Shown: in pieces, positions 56,930-64,000 of the stretch | Numbering within the stretch: position 1 is the stretch's first letter | How the letters are laid out: every line of letters starts with the position of its first letter | Source of the DNA: Apoderus coryli | Taxonomy: Eukaryota; Arthropoda; Insecta; Coleoptera; Attelabidae | Length of the DNA stretch: 64,000 nt | Assembly (NCBI GenBank): GCA_911728435.2 | Contig: OU452208.1 | Coordinates: forward strand, 6,448,001-6,512,000 | Direction of reading: 5' to 3' | Program-made: the position numbers and the translations under genes | The notes under the pieces: model-generated | What the model saw: only the letters and a program-made list of their open reading frames with translations | Database searches by the model: none | Told to the model about the DNA's origin: nothing

Positions 56930-58783
56930 ATAATATACAAAAATGTCTCAAAAACTACCACAAACAGAAAATTTTCACATTCAACCCCTAATTCCTGTGG
57001 GCCGATTTCCACCAAAAATAATGCGATCCATCCTTTCCCCAACAGAACTTGAATTTCACCACGATTTTGCATTTCCCGTACAAAATGGTGTTTTATATCG
57101 ATGTGCTTGCTTCTTGGTCTGTATCCTGCATTTTTGCTTAAATCAATCGCTCCTTTATTATCGCAGTATATTTTTATGAAATTCAAACTATCTGGTATGA
57201 TTTCATTAATAAGATTCTTTAAAAATATAGCTTCCTGTGTTGCGAAACTTAACGCCATATATTCGGCTTCTGTCGTTGATAGTGCGACTGTAGTTTGCCC
57301 AACTGACGGCAACTCCACCAAGCAGGAAAACATATGCCGCTGTAGATTTCCTATCATCTTGATCACCGGCCCAATCAGAGTCACAATAACCACAAATATC
57401 TTCTAAACATTGATTAAATTGTAACTTGAAATTTACGGTGTTTTTTAAATAACGGAAGATTCGTTTGACTGCTGCCCAATGAACTTTGCCAGGATTTTGA
57501 TTGAATCGTGAAAGCACCCCCACTGAATAAGCTATGTCTGGGCGAGTACATTGTGCTGCGTACATAATGCATCCGATTGACTCTAGATAGGGAAACTTTG
57601 ACATTTCTTTCTTTTCAGCATTTCACTTCGGTTGTCCATCTTTGGTAAATGCTTGGTTTATATCCAAAGGAGTGGATATTCCATTACAACAATTTGACAT
57701 GTTGAAACGGGTAAGAATATCCGTAATATATTTTTCTTGGTCAAGAGTAATGGTCTTTTTTCTTCTATCTCGAGTGATTCTCATACCAAGGCAATAATGT
57801 GTTTCTCCAAAATCTTTCATCTTAAAACGTTTCATTAACGTCATTTTAAGATTGTTTTTTTCATTTATATCATTTGAAAATATTAAAATGTCATCTACGT
57901 TTATTGCTAAAACTATATCTTTACCATTTTTTCTTCTAGAATAAACACATGGGTCGTACATTGATTGCTTAAAACCTAGTTCTTTTATGGCTGAGTCCAG
58001 TTCTTTACTCCACATCCGACTTGACTGCTTTAGGCCATAAAGAGTTTTTAATAATCTACAAATTCATCCATCAGGTAGTTCCATATACTATATTTCTTCA
58101 TCAAGCTTTGGGTGTAGAAAAGCGGTGACAACGTCCATCTGATCGATTTCCCAATCGTATTTGGCGGCTAGTGCGAGAAGAAGTCTGATCGAACTGTACC
58201 TAAGTATCGGAGAATATATTTCTTCGTAATGAATGCCTGAAACCTGTGAATAACCTTTTGCTACCAATCGTGCTTTATAGCAATCTATTTCACCAGTATT
58301 TGTAAATTTGGTTTTAAAAGTCCATTTACTCTTTACAGGTTTTTTGCCAGAAGGAAGTTCACAGATTTTCCAAGTGTTATTCCTTTTATGTGCTTCCATT
58401 TGCTCGTTCATTGCTTCATGCCATTCGCTTGCATTTGGCCCCAATAAAGCTTCATCCATCGTTTTTGGATCGAGCGAGAATGATTCGAACGTAGCTTGAC
58501 ATATAAAATCTGAGTTAAAAATATTTTTGTTTGGCACATGAACACGATTTGATTTTCTGATCTTGTGTTCTTGATTTTCATCTCTTTCGTTTTCTTTTAA
58601 AATATATTCAACTTCGCCTAATTCGTTCGATGTTTCTTCAAAAACTTCTTCTACAGGTTCAATAATTATTTTGTTCGTTTCAAATTCTATTGCAGGCAAT
58701 TCTTGGGGTGTATACAAAATATCAAGTCGATATCTCAATCCCCGGTGATCCAGAGCTCTCTGTACTATACAGGGATTTATCAT
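56930..58783 (-). pseudogene. Copia-like LTR retrotransposon pol, RT-RNase H part
   Basis: 58783-57206 is one continuous minus frame broken only by three stops (near 58083, 58055 and 57620). A frameshift near 57300 leads into the frame 57393-56923. In order: MDEALLGPNASEWHEAMNEQ, NTWKICELPSGKKPVKSKW, KARLVAKGYSQVSGIHYEE, DQMDVVTAFLHPKLDEEI, LKTLYGLKQSSRMW, MYDPCVYSRR and NVDDILIFSND (active site, usual Tyr replaced by Asn). Then come CTRPDIAYSVGVLSRF, GYCDSDWAGDQDDRKST, LSTTEAEYMAL, IYCDNKGAIDLS and SKHIDIKHHFVREM, the RNase H end. Gag, protease and integrase are absent, and I could not identify LTRs. Confidence 0.9.
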
Positions 58784-58789
58784 TACGCG

Positions 58790-61700
58790 CCCCGGTACAA
58801 ACCGTTCGACAATGCTAGAAAATAACTGCTAGAATTTTAATTGCTGTCTTCACACTGCACTGGTTCTTTAATGCATGTGTCTTACACAATAGTTGTCGTA
58901 AAATATTTGTTTTGCTTATAATTTAAAATATTATGTTGAAGTTTCAACTAAAGTTTTCTGTTAAAAACTCTGAATATATAAATCAGGCGTTCTATGTGTG
59001 CGACAAGGCAAGCCATACGAGATTTTTCCAGGTAAGACTAAAACCTTTTAACATTAAAAACGTTTTACATACATTATACCTACAACAAAGTTTTTAAAAA
59101 AGTCCGACCAAGCCTCTTATAAAACATATTTCAAGGGTGTTTCTCGTTAAAACGTTTTCCACCCGTAAGACCTTATCAAAGTTTCGTAGGTATACGGTAT
59201 AAAATTGTAAAAATGTTTCGTTACTTTAACTGAATACAATGGGAGAGCACTTATTGCACCAGCGAATTATAAAATCATGACCAGCATCAAAACACTATGC
59301 AGAGTAAATAAATGCAAATAACATTTAGAGGGGATTTTAGTCATAAATTCAACAACAATTAAGTCAAGTTTTTACTTAGTAGAACAAGAGATGATAAAAA
59401 TAAATGCCAGGTGTCCCAACGAGAAGTTATTAAAAAAACGCCTTTCTCAGTTGAATGTTTGACGCAAAATAAGTGCTAAACTTAGATATATTTCGGTATA
59501 GCCTCGTAAATGCGTTTGTCTTCAATATAAAATTCTCTCTCACTTGCTTTCGTTGAATGTTTATATTCGCTAGCTTTCTTTCACTTATTTAAATAAATAT
59601 TTATTTTTAATATCTGTAGGTAAATTTCGTTGAAGTATATTGGGTACTTTTGCGCATTGGTCAAAATGTCAATTTTGTGAATTATTAATTGTGTAATTCA
59701 AGGGCAGATGAGTTCAGATCTAATTGGGAAAGTGAAATATGATCCATTATTTATTTTCCTTTCCTTAAGTCAATTTTTAATTGCTATGATTATTAATCAT
59801 GGAAGCTTAAGGACATTGTTTAAAATTAATTTCCTATCGGTGATGTTTTCATCGCTGATTGGCTGTTGACTCCTTAGTGTTTGGTGTCATCATCATATCC
59901 TACTTCCGGCTTGCTAGCTTTTTAATTTTCGATGTCATTCTTCTTAGTTGTTGGTTATTGATGAATAATTGTTTTCGCAAAATTTAACATTTTTATTGTT
60001 AAACCAAAAATTATAGTTGTGTTTGGGATATATTGTGAAATTTCAATTGACAAAAGGGTGGAAGTTGTAAAACTAATTGAGCCTTGAGTCTTCAATACCC
60101 GCGGACAACGATAATATACTTCTAAATCAATGACTGATTGATTTATTGAAATTACATACAAGCCTCTTTATATCGAAGGCTTCTTTTGTGATATGGTTAA
60201 ATTATTTGACCTCCTGAATGGGTGATTTGATTATGTATTAGCCCTGGGATTAGGTTCGTCCTCGTCGATAGCCAAACTGGACACGAACTGTGTGCGTTTT
60301 CTTGTATGTTTTGAGACCCTGCCAAATTTGGGAAAAGTAGCTGCATAATATTGTCAACAAAATTTGAGGTGAAACCAATATTTTTTTTATATGTTCAAGA
60401 GTTCTTTTATGTGCCTTTAAGTGATTGATGATTTTTGATAATAATATGAACATTTAATGCCTTTCTAAATAATTATATATGCATACATAAGAAAAAAACT
60501 GTATGGACAAATATAATAATAATAATTCTTTTTTTTTATTACGAATTTATGATTAGCGATATTGCTGCCCCATTTAACTTCTTACAATTTAATATAAAAC
60601 TATTTTTGTTATCTTAATTACAATAGAATTTGTACACCCGGAGTGATCACGAACGGTTTGCAAGCCGATAATAATTAATGGAATTAAATTGTGTAAATAG
60701 CAGAATTTGATTTGTAGATATTTCCCAACTTTTCTATATTAAAATATATGTTTTTTTGAGTTATAGATAGAAGCTTATTTGGTGTCATTTACTTGTATTT
60801 CTATTTATTTTGGGGCATACTGAAGAGCGGTAGGTTTCTGACTTTGACAGCGTAAGTCAGTGGCGCTATTTACCTAAATATTAATTTTTTTATGCAACGA
60901 ACTCACCACTGAGAATATTATTTAGAACATCTTTATTTCCGAGCTAGTCCGAGTTTTTGCTACGTTTCGCTGCCCTAAAATAATTAGAAGTGCTTTATAC
61001 AAAGAAGGAATACGTAGCAAACTATGGCCTTTTTTTTTTAATAATTTTAAATAACAGCTAGAAACACTGAAAACTTGTATCACCTATTTTTGAATTGAAA
61101 ATGGCTGTGAATTTAACAATAAAAAATCCAGGGCTGTATTTAAAAAACAAAGTTGATGGTTTGTCAAAAACGAAACGTCGTAGTGAAAATTTGTAAACGC
61201 TATTTTATTTTTTTAACAAATTTAATACAGGGTATTTGAAAAAAGGGTATAAAATCAAATTGTATACTCATTTTGTTTCATATACCCGTCTATAACTACT
61301 AGGGTGGAGTCTTGCTTAGACTTAGATAGATTCTTATCTTTATGATGAGATATAGAACATGTTACTATTAAAATTATCCCCACCACTAACTCTCATCTTT
61401 ACCATTCCGTGGAACTAAAAACAACCCTCACACCCGTATATATGAAATACCATAACATATATGAACAAGAGGGGGCGGGTAAATGAGCGCGAGCGCCGAA
61501 TTTGGCTAAGGGCCAAAATATTTCACTAGCGCGCTTGTATTTCTCTCTATAAATTACTTTTTGGAAAAAGTTTCCTTTTTTGCGAGGGCCAGCCAATATT
61601 ACCTACCTCTATTTAACAGTTAAATATATGTATAGTTTGCGGTTGTATTGTATTTATTTATGATGCAACCCATCGTTATATAAAGTGAAGTTTTGCAGGC

Positions 61701-62240
61701 GAATAATAATGCTACAATATCATATTCTCTGAATTATGCCTTTACAATGTTCCTTAAAGCTTAAATTAAGAGGGGAATCTGAAATGGTTACTTACAAAAA
61801 TGTCCGATGGTGGCGCTAGTGAATCTCATTGAATATCAAATTATTCATTTCTTAACTTAGAGTAATTTTCTAGAATATTTTAATACATTCTTCTCCTCAA
61901 TAGGTGTCGCCAAAAATTAATACATAGTGGCACAAAATATCATATTTCTATTTTGCGTAAATTATTTTCACATTCTTTTTTGTGCTAGCATTCTTATACG
62001 TTCGACGCTTATCTTCGCTTAGACCAGTTATAGTTATATACTATTATACATAAAAAGGATGAATGTAAAAAAACTGGTTTTATTTACGATAAATAGTCAA
62101 GATTTTTAAATATTTTCAACATATTATTTTTTTGCCAAGCCTCTAAATTTTCACAAATTGATGATTTGTGTGAAAACCGAAAACATAGGTATATGACACC
62201 TTAAACTGAATCCCAGTTATTTTTGAGGGACTATTAAATA
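58790..62240. other. Long unassigned AT-rich stretch
   Basis: No gene, RT or transposase motif was found on either strand. Notable only is 61225-61265, the second copy of the TACAGGGTATTTGAAAAAAG repeat (first at 19465). ORF-sized frames at 59955-60161, 60250-60453 and 61399-61596 lack family features. Confidence 0.4.
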
Positions 62241-62248
62241 CTCCAATA

Positions 62249-62970
62249 CAGGGTGTTCTATTTAAAAAACCAGAACTATGATAATACATGCTTATCTCTT
62301 CTTTGGACCGACCTGTATGCTTGCAGTGTTTTTCAAAATGTATTAGGTTAGCCCTGTTGTTTTAGTTTGTCAGTTTCAAAACCATGAGGCGTTTATTTCA
62401 TGCATCAAAGAGTGTCTTTCCTAATAGTATACAATGTGTCCAGAAACTAATGGACCAAGCGAAAGCCACAAATTGTAGAGCAGATTTCATGGCAAACTTC
62501 TAATGCGAAATTGCTTCCGAAAGCAGTTATAGTTTTTAAAAGAAAGCGAAAGCGCCTTTAGCCATTGGAGTGAAAGGTGACAAAGATATTTCCCTAAATA
62601 GAAGCATTCGTTAGCCATACACTGCTGAATTAAATATGCGAACATAGGCGTCCAAACGGGTATCAACGGACATTTCTAATAAAAACTTCTTTGTCACTAA
62701 CTTTTCGAGAATTCTGAGATCATTCTTAGGAAATATGAGGTATTCTTATCTCAAGATGATAGAATGCTGCATTTTCGAGAAAAATTAAGTTTTAGTTTAA
62801 TATGCGGTTTAACATAGTACCTATCTATTTGATTTACGATTGGTACATTACTTATTTTAACAGTAAAAATTTAAAAAATTAAATAGGGTATTAGGTATTG
62901 TGAGTATTTACAGGGTGTCACAAATATAAGAAATGAATCATAGTTGTGTTTTTTTAAATGGAATGCCCTG
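62249..62970. mobile_element. Possible 0.7-kb CAGGGTG-ended element enclosing a smaller one
   Basis: The left end TACAGGGTGTTCTATTTAAA at 62247 is inverted at the right end TTTAAATGGAATGCCCTGTA (to 62972), about 15 of 18 bp matching inside TA. A second left end (62911) pairs with the same right end, so either the 722-bp or the 60-bp unit is the true element. Confidence 0.4.
62911..62970. mobile_element. 60-bp minimal MITE
   Basis: CAGGGTGTCAC at the left and GGAATGCCCTG at the right, with TA on both sides (62909-62910, 62971-62972). Confidence 0.45.
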
Positions 62971-63203
62971 TATATGAATATATTTTTAGATTCCCCGTTC
63001 AAAATAAACCTAACTTTCATTAAAGTACATCTCACCTATACCTGACAGTTTTTTAAATATTTAAATTTTTATAAAAATATAGACATAATATGAATGAAAA
63101 AATTCACACCTAATTGTTTGTTCTTTTTAAGCCAGTCTGGGCTGATAAATATACCCACTCATCACTTGTTACGCTAAATATAAAAAGCCCCCAATACTAA
63201 ATA

Positions 63204-63282
63204 CAGGGTGTCCAATAATATAACTTATATGAACGTAAAGTTAAATTCTAAATAACTTGTTTATTTCAAATGGAACACCCAG
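63204..63282. mobile_element. 79-bp minimal MITE
   Basis: CAGGGTGTCCAAT at the left, TGGAACACCCAG at the right, TA flanks at 63202-63203 and 63283-63284. Confidence 0.5.
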
Positions 63283-63683
63283 TATAAGAGGTCAAAATTA
63301 GATGCATAAAGTAATTATCTGTCAAATATTATAATACTTTCCTATGAATAACTTTTGACGTTTATGTGGAAAATGCACATATTCATGATATTAGGCGATT
63401 TTGAAATTGAATCTCTTAGTTTCATGTAGACCACCCTGTATTTAATGATGCAAAAATTAAAGTTTTCTTATAGATATGTATACTTATCTTTAATTTTGCA
63501 TGGAAGAGGCACACATATTGGCAATAAGAGGAAGAATTTTCAAAATTATAATATTTATCAAGTCAGCCATGAGAATTTGAGAAGAAGAGAATACATTTTT
63601 GTAATTTAATATTTACTGTCAAATAGTCGGTTGAAAATTCTTACCTAAGAGTTGAGAATTTTTCATAAAACAGTTTTTTATCT

Positions 63684-64000
63684 GTGACATTTGATTTAAT
63701 TCACTTCAATTCAAAAATGCGAACCTATTCCAAAGGAGAAAGCATACACATGATTTTTATTCTGGGAGAATGGTCCAAAAACGCTTTACTGGAATCGCGA
63801 GTTTACGCTCAAAGGTTCCTGGCGCAAAATCACCCCAAAAAAGCGGTCTTCGAGAGGCTGTTAAGGCAGTTTAACGAAAGATACCACCCAAATACAGTGC
63901 AACTGCATCAAGAACTTTTCAATATTGATTTTAAATCGTGTTGAATTTTGTAAATGGGCCAGGAACAAAATCATCGCAAATGAAAACTTTTTTAATTTTG
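63684..64000 (+). pseudogene. Tc1/mariner-like transposase, N-terminal part, running off the window
   Basis: The 86-codon frame 63684-63944 contains the N-terminal domain: YSKGESIHMIFILGE, then ESRVYAQRFLAQNHPKKAVF and ERLLRQFNERYHPN. This corresponds to the AxxYAxRFPxRxHPxxxxF signature of this transposase group. A frame change near 63940 leads into EFCKWARNKIIANEN, the segment just before the first catalytic motif. The span between them is much shorter than in complete proteins, so an internal deletion is likely. DNA at 63895-63990 matches the minus strand at 22640-22700. The catalytic part, if present, lies beyond 64000. Confidence 0.7.

Noticed and set aside
1..64000. CRISPR arrays, bacterial promoters, ribosome binding sites or operons
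   Set aside because: No regularly spaced repeats or prokaryotic gene organisation. Introns and TE types are eukaryotic.

Overview
The window looks like AT-rich, intron-bearing insect nuclear DNA dominated by transposable-element (TE) remains. The evidence is the TE set itself: DD34D mariner elements, Tc1-like elements, jockey/CR1-like and RTE-like non-LTR reverse-transcriptase tails, a Copia remnant and Penelope-like elements (PLEs). There are also eukaryotic GT-AG introns, TA-flanked miniature elements and no operon-like gene packing. I suspect a beetle or another TE-rich insect, but nothing in the sequence fixes the order.

Layout. 1-9.2 kb: an open frame belonging to a dispersed repeat, a GC-rich Tc1/mariner-like transposase fragment, mariner copy 1, a non-LTR tail, a 166-bp MITE, a faint RT remnant and a longer RT pseudogene (minus). 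9.2-24 kb: mostly unassigned AT-rich DNA carrying five or six short TE relics and a DGC/QNRN-type ORF remnant. 24-28.6 kb: an RTE remnant with a near-perfect hairpin inside it, mariner copy 2, another transposase relic and a non-LTR tail. 28.8-36.7 kb: palindromic and TIR miniature elements, a TIR element nested in a non-LTR tail, repeat fragments in permuted order, and hammerhead-like motifs.

36.7-43.75 kb is the outstanding feature. It is one PLE insertion made of a full-length copy (plus strand, intact 818-aa RT + GIY-YIG protein) joined head-to-head to a 5'-truncated copy (minus strand). The two are almost identical, share pseudo-LTRs that each carry a hammerhead-like motif, and are bracketed by a 15-bp direct repeat. 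It landed beside an older, different PLE remnant (43.76-44.94 kb, minus).

44.9-49 kb holds the only convincing host-like gene: a small plus-strand THAP zinc-finger gene that I assemble from five exons with consistent phases (46949-48254), including a 28-nt microexon. 49.9-64 kb: mariner copy 3 (both TIRs and TA duplication intact), an RT fragment, a complete but decayed Tc1 element with TIRs, a Copia RT-RNaseH pseudogene, then about 3.4 kb of unassigned DNA, a cluster of tiny CAGGGTG-ended elements and the N-terminal part of a Tc1/mariner-like transposase running off the end.

The genes do not form a pathway. The window records successive TE invasions, with the PLE as the youngest event. All family calls rest on motifs read by eye; no database search was possible.
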